Source of the DNA: a virus
Strand: one strand, 5' to 3'
IMG/VR virus record: IMGVR_UViG_3300009551_000084
Coordinates: 1 to 37,055 of that record
Length of the DNA: 37,055 nt
Part shown: piece by piece, positions 13,413 to 21,818 of the stretch
How positions within the stretch are numbered: the first letter of the stretch is position 1
How the letters are laid out: every line of letters begins with the position of its first letter
The notes under the pieces: model-generated
Seen by the model: the letters and a program-made list of their open reading frames with translations, nothing else
What the model was told of the DNA's origin: nothing
The model's database searches: none
Position numbers and translations under genes: made by a program

Positions 13413-15220
13413 CAGCGCCTTGGCAAAAGAAGCTGGCCAGAGAATATCCTAAAGCAAGCAACGCTTTCGAGCTTGAACTTATCGCCTTTCGCATCGGCAC
13501 AGAGCATGGCCGCTTCTTCCATATGCATCGGCTTGTGGACTTCATGTTCACGAAAGAAGGCAACCCCGATATCATTCGCCCGGTCGATTGGATCCCTTGG
13601 ACAGAACGGTTTTTGGAAGTGGCATGCGATGGCGATCTCTCGCTTGGATTCACTGGAGAGCCCAAATATCTCGGGGTAACCGGCCCAGCATCCTCTTCCA
13701 AGACCTTCAGCGCCGCCCTGTATGCCTTTCTGACATGGTACGCAAATCCAAGGCGCACTAAGGTTGTCGTGGCGTCTACGTCAATCCAGGCGGCAAAGAA
13801 CCGTATTTGGGCCAATATCGTCCAATTGGCTAATGCTGTGCCTGAGCAATTGCGGTTCTACGACATCCTGACGTCCAACCCGGCTATGATCCGGTTGCCG
13901 AATGGAACCAATGTTGAAAGTGTGGAGCTGATTGCCGGTGATGATAGTCAACGCGAGGCGTCGGATAAGGTACTTGGTATTAAGAACGACTACTTCCTCA
14001 TGATCGTGGATGAAGCCACGGAAGTTAGCCATGCTCTTTTCGAGGCTCGGAACAATCTCGATAAAAACCCGCGCCTGCAAATGATCTTTCTTGGCAATGC
14101 GGCTTCTCATGAAGATCCTCATGGCAAGATTTGTGAACCTCTCAATGGTTGGGAAAGCATCACGGTAGAATCTGAGATATGGCAGACTAATCTTCCTCGG
14201 GGTGCGTGCCTGCATTTTGATGGTTTGAAATCTCCCAACATGCTTGCTCCTGAAGGTGAGCCCGCACCTTACCCACGCCTCATTACCCGTGAGGCTGTCC
14301 AAGAAGTAGCGCAAACCGAGGGCGGCGACCAATCAGCGGGCTTCTGGAGATTTACGCGAGGCTTCTGGCCCAAGAGCGGTAGCAGTTCTCAAATTTATAC
14401 GGTGTCCGATATCGAATTGAATGGAGGAAAGGATGCTCCTATTTGGCTGGAACCTCCCAAGCGTATCATGGGGCATGACCCATCTTTCTCCAGCGATGGA
14501 GATAGAAGCATGGCTGTCATTTGTGATTTAGGCCTAACTCCGGAAAAGATTCCCATTTTAGCTCATGTAGCCACAGAAGTAGTAGCTGTCGATGAAACGC
14601 AGAAGGAACGGTACAGCTTCGCCATGGCCGAGCAGTTAAAGAGGCTTGCTGAAAAATATGACATTGATCCTAATAACATAGGAGTCGATTGCACAGGATC
14701 GGGCTTGAGCTATCCTGACGTCATCGATGAAGTTTTTAATAAAGATAAGGCGATCAAATCGCATTGCTGGCGTGTGGCGTTTAATGGGCCGACGTCTGGC
14801 TTGCCATATCCTACCGATGCTTTGATGAAAAACTCAGAGGATATGTTTGATAGGCGCGTGTCCGAGATTTGGTACATCGGAAAATTGTTTTTACAGAAAG
14901 GACAATTCCGGGGATTGAAATCCGATCTTGTAAATGAAATGTGCAAGCGGCTTTACGAGCGTGTTAAGCAGAACAAGATTTCGGTAGAGACAAAACGAAA
15001 GATGCGGGAAAGAGGAATCAAATCGCCTGACGAACCCGATGCGTTCTTCATAGCTCTTGCTCTTGCTCGCGAGAAACTAGGTTTTTCAATCTATACAGGC
15101 CCATCGACTCCCAGAAAGCCCGTGATGAGTTTTAAGGAATGGGCTAAGAAAATGGATCCTGGTATCTCTCATCTAGATGGTATGCGAGGGGGATGGTCAA
15201 CTGTGGAACTTGTGAGATAA
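13382..15220 (+). CDS. terL: Terminase large subunit
   Basis: The packaging motor cuts concatemeric DNA and pumps it into the prohead using ATP. The 612-residue protein has a deviant Walker A, GPASSSKT at 101-108, and Walker B FLMIVDE at 205-211. The C-terminal RNase H-like nuclease has three likely metal-binding aspartates: D366 (GHDPS), D436 (VDCTGSG) and D550/D553 (SPDEPD). Length is typical. The ATG at 13382 overlaps the preceding gene by 31 bp. No neighbouring small subunit is recognised. Confidence 0.93.
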   Translation: MPKNLLERGLTAPWQKKLAREYPKASNAFELELIAFRIGTEHGRFFHMHRLVDFMFTKEGNPDIIRPVDWIPWTERFLEVACDGDLSLGFTGEPKYLGVTGPASSSKTFSAALYAFLTWYANPRRTKVVVASTSIQAAKNRIWANIVQLANAVPEQLRFYDILTSNPAMIRLPNGTNVESVELIAGDDSQREASDKVLGIKNDYFLMIVDEATEVSHALFEARNNLDKNPRLQMIFLGNAASHEDPHGKICEPLNGWESITVESEIWQTNLPRGACLHFDGLKSPNMLAPEGEPAPYPRLITREAVQEVAQTEGGDQSAGFWRFTRGFWPKSGSSSQIYTVSDIELNGGKDAPIWLEPPKRIMGHDPSFSSDGDRSMAVICDLGLTPEKIPILAHVATEVVAVDETQKERYSFAMAEQLKRLAEKYDIDPNNIGVDCTGSGLSYPDVIDEVFNKDKAIKSHCWRVAFNGPTSGLPYPTDALMKNSEDMFDRRVSEIWYIGKLFLQKGQFRGLKSDLVNEMCKRLYERVKQNKISVETKRKMRERGIKSPDEPDAFFIALALAREKLGFSIYTGPSTPRKPVMSFKEWAKKMDPGISHLDGMRGGWSTVELVR

Positions 15221-15224
15221 ATTT

Positions 15225-15551
15225 ATGTTATCATATTTAATTATCGCACATCTAATCGGAGATTTTTTACTTCAAAATCATTGGATGCAAACCAAGTCAA
15301 AAGACTCATTTGTATGTACGGTTCACGTTGCTTGTTATAGTGCATTTTTTTGGTTCTTAATTCCTTGGTGGCTCGTACTGCCGATTTTGATCGAGCACTG
15401 GCTACAAGATCGCTTTGCACTCCATATTAAGTGGATGAATTTCTATAAACAGACAACACCAGATAAATGGCCAGTTGGACCGCTTTGTATGAATCAATCC
15501 TTTCACCTAGCCTTCATCGCAATGATTTCTTGGATGGGGAAATTATATTAA
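15225..15551 (+). CDS. DUF3307-like membrane protein
   Basis: A 108-residue protein with the DUF3307 pattern HLIGDFLLQ near the N-terminus (about 8-16), HVACYSA at 34-40, and several hydrophobic segments, so it is an integral membrane protein. The role of the family is unknown. It lies four bases after terL and is followed directly by the next gene. Confidence 0.65.
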   Translation: MLSYLIIAHLIGDFLLQNHWMQTKSKDSFVCTVHVACYSAFFWFLIPWWLVLPILIEHWLQDRFALHIKWMNFYKQTTPDKWPVGPLCMNQSFHLAFIAMISWMGKLY

Positions 15552-15797
15552 ATGAAAATTGACACCTCAACATACGAGTGGACGGCTTTCTTCGACCAAC
15601 TTGAAAAGTTGAAGGTAGGCGAGCATATGGATTCTCCAGTCAAATGGTTTCGCGCCATTGTCTATTCTGACGGACTTTACATCATGTGGACGAATTGTAC
15701 GGCTGGAAGTGGGCTCGGACGAATTCTTAAGGATTCTGAAGAACTTAGGAAGTGTATTGATCGAGAAGTTTGGTCTGGAATAATAATCACGTATTAA
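15552..15797 (+). CDS. Hypothetical protein
   Basis: An 81-residue product (MKIDTSTYEWTAFFDQLEKL...) with a helical start and strand-rich centre (WFRAIVYSDGLYIMWTNC). It starts on the base after the preceding stop. No family recognised. Confidence 0.5.
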   Translation: MKIDTSTYEWTAFFDQLEKLKVGEHMDSPVKWFRAIVYSDGLYIMWTNCTAGSGLGRILKDSEELRKCIDREVWSGIIITY

Positions 15798-15815
15798 AAG
15801 ATTGCTATTTATAAA

Positions 15816-15842
15816 TAGTTAAGATAGTTTACTGCTTAACTA
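15816..15842 (+). promoter_or_regulatory. Hairpin reaching the portal start codon
   Basis: TAGTTAAG (15816-15823) pairs perfectly with CTTAACTA (15835-15842) around an 11-base loop; the last paired base is the A of the portal ATG. A 14-bp palindrome (CTATTTATAAATAG, 15805-15818) overlaps its left arm. There is no Shine-Dalgarno sequence. The hairpin could limit initiation or, if the palindrome is a protein site, act on transcription. Confidence 0.5.
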
Positions 15843-18091
15843 TGGCAGAATTGATGGGGTACGTTGTCCCCAGCCGATTATCAACACCTCGAATCCGTAC
15901 GGCAGAAGAGGCTCAGGCCATTTGTTCGCGTATGTGGATTGATGACCAAATTGGGTCGATCAATCGCGGAAGACTCAAAGGAATGATTGATGGAGAGCCG
16001 CCCTATCTTCGGGATGACCTGAGGCGTAACGGGCAGCTCTATCGATGTAACATCAATTGGATGGGGGCTCGTTCAGCTCTCAATAACGCCCGATCCCTTT
16101 ACGTCGATCTACTCAATTCAGTAGCGCAATTTATTGCTTTGGAGTTTCCGGGAACGGTCGATCCAACGAATGCCAATGAATGGGGTATTATCATTGCCGA
16201 GGAGTTTACTCGAACGCTGCGGAATTGGCGTGAATTTCAATTTCAGGTAGATCGACTTGTCGATCAGTTCGTCGGGTATGGAGCTGGATTTGCCTACCAC
16301 GAGTCGCCTAGGGACTGGCGATGGATCAGCGCTGGGCTAGGCGATATTCTTTTCCCGCGCAGCACCAAGTCCAATGAAGAGTACGTGGACATTGTCATGA
16401 TGCGCCGCCCTTATTTCCTTTACGAATTAGTCGAAAAAATAGCTGATCCCAAGATAGCGAAAGCAGCTGGATGGAATGTGGAATGGGTTAAGGATGGCCT
16501 TAAGAAAGCACAAGGTAATGATCCCCGGCTTGGTAATGACTGGGAAACCCAGGAAAAAGAGCTATTCGAAGCCACCTATTATTACGCTTATGGCAGTAAA
16601 AACGAGATGGTTTGGTGTGACCATCTTTATGTCCGGGAAATGGACGGGGGCTACACCCATCAAATTGTCCTCACGGAAAAGGGCGGCGGCTTCCTTTTCG
16701 AGAAAATCAACGAATTTGAGAACGCCAGCGACTTCTTCACGATCTTTACCAATGGCGGGGGCAATGGCGATATCCACGGCCAGCGCGGGATGCTCTTTGA
16801 CATCTTCCCGCAAACCCAAGCCATTAACCAAATTCAATGCCAGATGGTCGATAATCTGCGCCTGAGCATGTCGATGATGCTCCAGGCGTCTAGCGAGGAA
16901 GCCTTACAGGATCTCGCCATGATCGATTTTGGACCTTTTAAGATTCTGCCTCCAAAGGTGCAGATCGCTGAAGTCAATCTTTCTCCTCCGAATCAAGACG
17001 CACTTAGCGTCCTGAATTACCTTTCAAATCAACAGGCATCTAATACGGGGCAGTACAGTGCCCTGACTGCTGGAAGTGCCATCCTGAATGCCCCTACGGC
17101 CCAGCAGGGACGCATGGCCACGGCAAATGACAACACCCTTTCGCAGAGTCAGACGAATGTTTTTTACACATCCTGGACGCATCTTTTACGCCGAACTTAT
17201 AAACGACTCACTCTTCCCGACTGGCAGGCTGGAGAACCAGGGGGAGCCGAAGCCCTTGAATTTCAGAAGCGGTGTTATGCGCGAGGGGTTCCTCTTCCAA
17301 CCGAGAAACTTAACGTCCTCTCTTCTCCCATCGATGTGCAGGCAGTTCGCGCCGTGGGTTATGGTAGCCCAGCTAATCGTATCCAAGTTCAGATGCAGCT
17401 CATGCAGCTCGCGGGGCAAATGTCTCCAGTTGCTCAGAACGAACTCATGCGCAATATCACGGCAAGTCTTGGAAATGGACGCATGGCCGATATCTATTTC
17501 CCGCGTACCACAACGCTTCCATCGCAGGTTGAAGATGAGAAAATTGCCGAGCTTGAAAATTCATTGATGCGCCTCGGTCAGCAGCAGTCCGTCTTTGGTA
17601 ATAACCTAGTCCACGCTACAGCCCATACGGCGGCTATTGTGCAGATGATGACCGAGGCGTTGCAGGGACAAGTTCAACCTCAGGCCATTGTGACCTTCCT
17701 TCAGCCTGCTATCCAGCATACGCAGATGCATGTCCAACTTTTGGCCAAGGATCATATTAACCAGCAAAAAGCGGCTCAGTTTGGACCCATTCTTTTACAG
17801 GCAAACGCACTTATGCAGAAGGCCATGTCGATTCAGCAGAAGAATCAGGCTCAAATAGCTAAGCTAGGCCAAGAACAGCAACAGGTTCAGCAACAAGAAG
17901 ACCCTCTTTTGCAGGCCAAATTAGCCGATTATCAGAGCAAAATTGAGGAGCGAGACAAGAAGACCCAACTTGAAGCTATTAAGGTCAAGGCGTCTATTGA
18001 TACCCACGCTCAAGCAGGAGCTCACAAAGATGCGGCCTTGGCCCATAAAATTCAGGTAGACAATCAGAATGAATCAAGCTTAACTTCCTAA
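15842..18091 (+). CDS. Portal protein (head-tail connector)
   Basis: The dodecameric portal is the ring through which DNA enters and leaves the head. The 749-residue product lies in the portal position, after terL and before a scaffold-like protein and the capsid. It has the early NARSLYVDLLNSV helix and the central stem-like region of long podovirus-type portals. The C-terminal ~150 residues are Gln-rich and helical (QQKNQAQIAKLGQEQQQVQQ), like the extended barrel or crown of large portals. No membrane segment. The identification rests on length, composition and gene order. Confidence 0.8.
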   Translation: MAELMGYVVPSRLSTPRIRTAEEAQAICSRMWIDDQIGSINRGRLKGMIDGEPPYLRDDLRRNGQLYRCNINWMGARSALNNARSLYVDLLNSVAQFIALEFPGTVDPTNANEWGIIIAEEFTRTLRNWREFQFQVDRLVDQFVGYGAGFAYHESPRDWRWISAGLGDILFPRSTKSNEEYVDIVMMRRPYFLYELVEKIADPKIAKAAGWNVEWVKDGLKKAQGNDPRLGNDWETQEKELFEATYYYAYGSKNEMVWCDHLYVREMDGGYTHQIVLTEKGGGFLFEKINEFENASDFFTIFTNGGGNGDIHGQRGMLFDIFPQTQAINQIQCQMVDNLRLSMSMMLQASSEEALQDLAMIDFGPFKILPPKVQIAEVNLSPPNQDALSVLNYLSNQQASNTGQYSALTAGSAILNAPTAQQGRMATANDNTLSQSQTNVFYTSWTHLLRRTYKRLTLPDWQAGEPGGAEALEFQKRCYARGVPLPTEKLNVLSSPIDVQAVRAVGYGSPANRIQVQMQLMQLAGQMSPVAQNELMRNITASLGNGRMADIYFPRTTTLPSQVEDEKIAELENSLMRLGQQQSVFGNNLVHATAHTAAIVQMMTEALQGQVQPQAIVTFLQPAIQHTQMHVQLLAKDHINQQKAAQFGPILLQANALMQKAMSIQQKNQAQIAKLGQEQQQVQQQEDPLLQAKLADYQSKIEERDKKTQLEAIKVKASIDTHAQAGAHKDAALAHKIQVDNQNESSLTS

Positions 18092-18098
18092 ATAAGTT

Positions 18099-18437
18099 AT
18101 GGGATTAAAAATTATTCTATCTGAATTTTCGCAACAAAAGCTAATCGAAAATATCGAGCAACCTTGGTTTATTGAGCTTATTTACGTTCTAAATAATGCA
18201 GGAAGTTGTTCAGAAAATCCTTATCTTTCTTCAAGTAAAAGACCATTAACAGAAGTTGAATACCAGGCTCTTAATGGAAGCTTCCGGCAGGGATGCCTGG
18301 CAACGGTTCAGGCAATTTTTTCTCTAGCCCTTCCTTCCAAGAAAAACGTTCCTGAAGAAATGGTGTCGTGGGGGGAGCTCAAGCCAGAGCCTGCAAGCCC
18401 TAAAGTTTTTCAAGATAAACCAACCTCAATCACATAA
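18099..18437 (+). CDS. Hypothetical protein between portal and scaffold
   Basis: A 112-residue product (MGLKIILSEFSQQKLIENIE...) with a helical core (EYQALNGSFRQGCLATVQAI) and a Pro/Lys-rich tail. Its place between portal and scaffold suggests a virion or assembly role, but no family is recognised. Confidence 0.55.
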   Translation: MGLKIILSEFSQQKLIENIEQPWFIELIYVLNNAGSCSENPYLSSSKRPLTEVEYQALNGSFRQGCLATVQAIFSLALPSKKNVPEEMVSWGELKPEPASPKVFQDKPTSIT

Positions 18438-18443
18438 AATAGT

Positions 18444-19847
18444 ATGCCTCTTCCTACTGTCATTAATCAGCCTGTTGGAATTCAACCTATCAGCGAACTT
18501 CTCAGCAAAGTTTTGCCTAAAGATTTTGGAGATGTAGACGCCACCCAGCAAGTCCAATCCAAGATGGCCGCGCTTGATCCCAAGTTTCAAAAAGTTGCTC
18601 TTACAGTTGATCCTAACAATCCCGATGCTCCACTGACTCCAGTTGCCCCAGAATCAAAAACTCCTGAGGTTGCACCGCCTCCAGTCGAGCCAATTGTTGA
18701 AACACCTAAGGAACCGGCCAAGGAACCTTCTAAGCAATCGCTTAGCGATAACCTTCCCGATCCTGGTTTTGGCGGAGATAAACTATTGGAAGCTCTCGAA
18801 GGAACGAAAACGCAGGAAGTTCCAGATAAAACGGTAGATCCTGCAAAAGAAGTGCTAGAGGGAAAATTGCCAGAAACCAAGGCGGAGGAAGCAATTCCCG
18901 AAGTTCTTCCTCCCAAGGCAAAAGATGCCCAGGCGGCATTTGCCAAGATGACCAAGTTGCTCAAAGAAAAAGAGCATAAAATTAAAGATCTTGAGGCCAA
19001 GGGCAATATTGATATCGCCGCATCGGCCACGGAGCCCTTGCGCCAGCAAATTGTGGAATTGGAAAAACAGAGACAGCAGATGCTCAATGGAAATGCCACG
19101 ATTGCCTTGGAATCTCGCCCAGAAATTCAGGAAAGATATATCAAACCCATTCAATCTGCTGAGGCCTATATCCGAGAAATAGCAAAAGAAAATGAAGGGG
19201 TATCTGCTAGGACTTTACTTGATTTAGCTAGCGAGCCGGATAGGGCGAAGAGAAAGGCAGCGGTAAGGGCAGAATGTGCAGATATGCCAGCAGATGATCT
19301 GGTGCGCGTTCAGGATGCTGTAAATGCTATCGGAATTCTAAATACCGATTTGAATAGTCTTCGGGCGAATGCCAGCGAGTTGAATAAAAAATTTGAGACC
19401 CAGCAGCAACAGCAACTTGATTCTCAAAGGGCTCAATTTAGGGCTGAAGCCATCAAAGTGATTGATAGCCAATTCGAGAATTTTATCAAAGGCGACAAGG
19501 TCATCTCTCATTTCGTTGAACAAGATCCTAAGGTTAAAGAGCAACTAGGGAAGGTGTTGGATGCTGTAAAGCGGTTCGATGCCGATTTCTCGTGGGCAGA
19601 AGATCATAAAACACGTTCTACGGCTCTTTTACAGGCCTTGGCTTATCCAATCGTGACCAAATTGCACCAGAATGCTCTAAAGCAATCCCTTCAAGAAATA
19701 AAAACGCTTAAGGAACAAAATCTTAAACTGAAAAATGCGGGCGTAAGTACGGTTCCACGTGGAACATACACGCCTCCCAAATCGGATGAACCTCAGTCCC
19801 TAACCGGAATCATTGCGGATGCATTCAAAGGAACTCAGTTAGCCTAG
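18444..19847 (+). CDS. Scaffold-like head assembly protein
   Basis: The 467-residue protein begins with ~40 ordered residues, then a Pro/Glu/Lys-rich disordered stretch (about 60-150), then long charged helices and coiled-coil-like regions (about 160-420) rich in Gln, Lys and Glu. This build, directly between portal and capsid, is typical of phage scaffolding proteins that guide capsid assembly. No catalytic motif. A minor internal structural protein is the alternative. Confidence 0.6.
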   Translation: MPLPTVINQPVGIQPISELLSKVLPKDFGDVDATQQVQSKMAALDPKFQKVALTVDPNNPDAPLTPVAPESKTPEVAPPPVEPIVETPKEPAKEPSKQSLSDNLPDPGFGGDKLLEALEGTKTQEVPDKTVDPAKEVLEGKLPETKAEEAIPEVLPPKAKDAQAAFAKMTKLLKEKEHKIKDLEAKGNIDIAASATEPLRQQIVELEKQRQQMLNGNATIALESRPEIQERYIKPIQSAEAYIREIAKENEGVSARTLLDLASEPDRAKRKAAVRAECADMPADDLVRVQDAVNAIGILNTDLNSLRANASELNKKFETQQQQQLDSQRAQFRAEAIKVIDSQFENFIKGDKVISHFVEQDPKVKEQLGKVLDAVKRFDADFSWAEDHKTRSTALLQALAYPIVTKLHQNALKQSLQEIKTLKEQNLKLKNAGVSTVPRGTYTPPKSDEPQSLTGIIADAFKGTQLA

Positions 19848-19856
19848 CATTATGCC

Positions 19857-20216
19857 ATGGCTTCCTTTGTTCTCGATCACTTTACCGTTCCTCCAGGCGG
19901 ATGCTTTTATTACATTGAGCCTAAAACTGGAGCTAGGATTGAGGGTGGCGATTATACCGCATGGACGGAAGCCGTCGAAAAACATCGTAAGGCAAATGGG
20001 ATTGAACTTGAGCCGATGTGGAAATTACACATTGAAGAATGGCTTTGCTATGACCTTGCTTCAAAAGGCAAGGACTGGTGCAGAATCAATGGCGCAGGCG
20101 ACGTTATTGCTTACGGCCTACGCCCTCTCGTTCATCTATCAGATCAATATTTGGGAACAAACTTAGCGTCCTGTGGAGAATGCGCCCAGCGTCAGCAAAC
20201 AATGAATAAATGGTGA
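19857..20216 (+). CDS. PPGG-domain protein with C-terminal Cys pair
   Basis: A 119-residue product. The N-terminal part (VPPGGCFYYIEPKTGARIEG onward, to about 50) contains a PPGG-(F/Y)-x-KTG-x-HR pattern also found at the start of the GH130-like protein at 30008. The C-terminus has CGECAQRQQTMNKW, a CxxCxxRxxxxNxW motif common in small phage proteins. Function unknown. It starts nine bases after the scaffold-like gene. Confidence 0.6.
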   Translation: MASFVLDHFTVPPGGCFYYIEPKTGARIEGGDYTAWTEAVEKHRKANGIELEPMWKLHIEEWLCYDLASKGKDWCRINGAGDVIAYGLRPLVHLSDQYLGTNLASCGECAQRQQTMNKW

Positions 20217-20219
20217 ATT

Positions 20220-20420
20220 GTGGATAAAAATGAACTTATTGAGATTGGGAAAAAAGTTCTCGATTTAGTGGCACATCGGGATCAGGGCGATTTTTTTCCA
20301 GGAAAAGATTCTTTTAGATATTCGGCTCAAGTCGAAATAGCCAAAACTAGAGGAGATATGAATACAATTTATGAATCACATTCATTCAAAATAAAAAACC
20401 TAAAACAGAACAAACTATGA
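20220..20420 (+). CDS. Hypothetical protein
   Basis: A 66-residue product starting at a GTG (MDKNELIEIGKKVLDLVAHR). Mixed charge, no recognised family. Starts four bases after the preceding stop and overlaps the glycosyltransferase gene by 4 bp. Confidence 0.45.
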   Translation: MDKNELIEIGKKVLDLVAHRDQGDFFPGKDSFRYSAQVEIAKTRGDMNTIYESHSFKIKNLKQNKL

Positions 20421-21484
20421 GCGCAATAATGGATAACCCGACAGAAGCCTATCACAATCAAATTCAGCGCCCACGAGGCTACCAGCTTCGTGGCGATATC
20501 GCTATCTCACTCGCGTTGCACAAGGAAGATTGGGAGAGCGCAAAACTTTTGATGGATCTGATTGTTCATCTGGAACCGTTGAATCACGTTGACCTTATTT
20601 TGAGCATTTCAGGAGGTCCGGAAGTATTGCCTGATGAAGAATGGAGGGAATTTCACAAAAAAGCATCTGGATTCTTCCGCAAGGTGGATATTAATAGGAC
20701 TCCTATTATCCAAGCCCAAAGGCTCTTTATTCCTGGAACCGACCAAGCTTCGCGTGACTGGCGTCCCACAAATAAGACGTTCCGATCCGTGGTCGATTAC
20801 TTCGCTTATTTCCGAAAGGATGTAGGAGCATTCTACTATCTGGAAACGGATTGCGTTCCTCTCAAACGCGATTGGTTTTCACAGCTTTCTTCAGAGTACA
20901 AATCCTCAAAAAAGCCTTTCATGGGTGTGATTCGTAATGCCGTAAATACGGCCACTGGAGCGCCCCTACCTAGGCACATGAATGGAAGTGGATTTTACCC
21001 AAATCCTATTTCGGATCATTCTCACATGCTATATGTTGCGTGCTTGAATAGTGATCCATTTGCCGTTCCATTCGATGTGGCAGGAGGTAATGAAGTTGTT
21101 CCTAAGTGCCATCCGACCAAGCTTCTGTACTGTGATTTCACGGCTACGCCGAATATCAATCCCGAGGCAGTTATTTGGCATGGGGATAAGCAGAATAACA
21201 TGAAATATGCGGAGTTGGAGAAATTGGGAGTTCCAACTAATCCAGCGTGGAATAAAACCGATCATGTTGAAGTCAGGACTGTTTCGACTCCATATGATCC
21301 TAGCATTGGAATTTCTATTATTCACCTTCCGAAATCTTTAAAAGAAGAGTCAAGATTTGTTAATGAGGTTCGGATAGATCCTCCCAAAAATGCCTACGAA
21401 GCCTACTTGGCCGCTCTGAATCAGCACGGGCATTGTAAAGCAAGTTGGATGCGGGCTGTTAAAAAATACAAGGATCGCTGCTGA
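20417..21484 (+). CDS. GT-A-fold glycosyltransferase-like protein
   Basis: The 355-residue product has an N-terminal Rossmann-like half with strands VDLILSISGG and later FYYLETDCVPL (about 139-149). The acidic ETD motif followed by a hydrophobic-Leu segment resembles the metal/nucleotide-sugar-binding DxD-type site of GT-A transferases. It would transfer sugar to an unknown acceptor. It lies between scaffold-like and capsid genes, so virion decoration is an inference. Two further GT2-type genes lie at 32130 and 33110. Confidence 0.6.
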   Translation: MSAIMDNPTEAYHNQIQRPRGYQLRGDIAISLALHKEDWESAKLLMDLIVHLEPLNHVDLILSISGGPEVLPDEEWREFHKKASGFFRKVDINRTPIIQAQRLFIPGTDQASRDWRPTNKTFRSVVDYFAYFRKDVGAFYYLETDCVPLKRDWFSQLSSEYKSSKKPFMGVIRNAVNTATGAPLPRHMNGSGFYPNPISDHSHMLYVACLNSDPFAVPFDVAGGNEVVPKCHPTKLLYCDFTATPNINPEAVIWHGDKQNNMKYAELEKLGVPTNPAWNKTDHVEVRTVSTPYDPSIGISIIHLPKSLKEESRFVNEVRIDPPKNAYEAYLAALNQHGHCKASWMRAVKKYKDRC

Positions 21485-21570
21485 TAAGGTAGAAGATAGG
21501 ATAAAAGAAATTTGTACCCAAATGGCAGTTTCCGTATCGCTTCGGGATGACATGCCCACAATGAAAAGTC

Positions 21571-21599
21571 ATTTGGAAATCAAATTGAGCCTTCCAAAT
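21571..21599 (+). terminator. Hairpin, possible terminator
   Basis: ATTTGGAA (21571-21578) pairs perfectly with TTCCAAAT (21592-21599) with a 13-base loop. It lies between the glycosyltransferase gene and the capsid promoter. No T-tract follows, so termination is only possible. Confidence 0.35.
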
Positions 21600-21629
21600 C
21601 AAAATCCTATCATACTATAAAATATTTAG

Positions 21630-21658
21630 TTGACAGAATAAATAATGTAGTGAATAGT
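21630..21658 (+). promoter_or_regulatory. Probable sigma70-like promoter of the capsid gene
   Basis: A perfect TTGACA (21630-21635), a 17-bp spacer and AATAGT (21653-21658) fit a host sigma70-type promoter. It lies about 160 bp before the capsid ATG and would start a transcript carrying the structured leader. A strong private promoter fits the high dose needed for capsid protein. Confidence 0.65.
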
Positions 21659-21683
21659 GCGCGTAGGTCGATAAATCGCTGAG

Positions 21684-21818
21684 ACGACATCAGCACGGGC
21701 ACATCATCCCAGTCGTTGCCGGATTGGAAAGAAACAGTTCTGAGCCACTTCGTGGTTCGGAATAACGAACTCCAAACCAAAGGACGCCGAAAGGCTAATC
21801 CTTCAACGACAGGATCTT
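21684..21818 (+). ncRNA. Structured capsid mRNA leader
   Basis: The leader can form a closed multi-branch fold. P1 is GTCGTTG (21712-21718) with CAACGAC (21804-21810); P2 GGATT (21721) with AATCC (21797); P3 AGTTC (21736) with GAACT (21767); P4 GAGCCAC (21742) with GTGGTTC (21752); P5 GCC-GAAA-GGC (21786-21795), a GNRA tetraloop. P1 ends one base before the AGGA ribosome-binding site (21811) of the capsid gene. An alternative stem, ACGAC (21684) with GTCGT (21712), would break P1. Capsid translation may thus depend on which fold forms. It matches no known riboswitch or ribozyme I can recognise. Confidence 0.6.

Noticed and set aside
18587-19099. A 170-codon minus-strand frame over the scaffold-like gene
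   Set aside because: It is Ser/Gly/Leu-rich, complementary to the Pro/Glu/Lys-rich scaffold coding sequence, and lacks a ribosome-binding site.
21678-21700. Hammerhead-like CTGAGAC before the capsid leader
   Set aside because: The CUGANGA core is not met (A instead of G at the required position) and no matching GAAA/cleavage arm was found.
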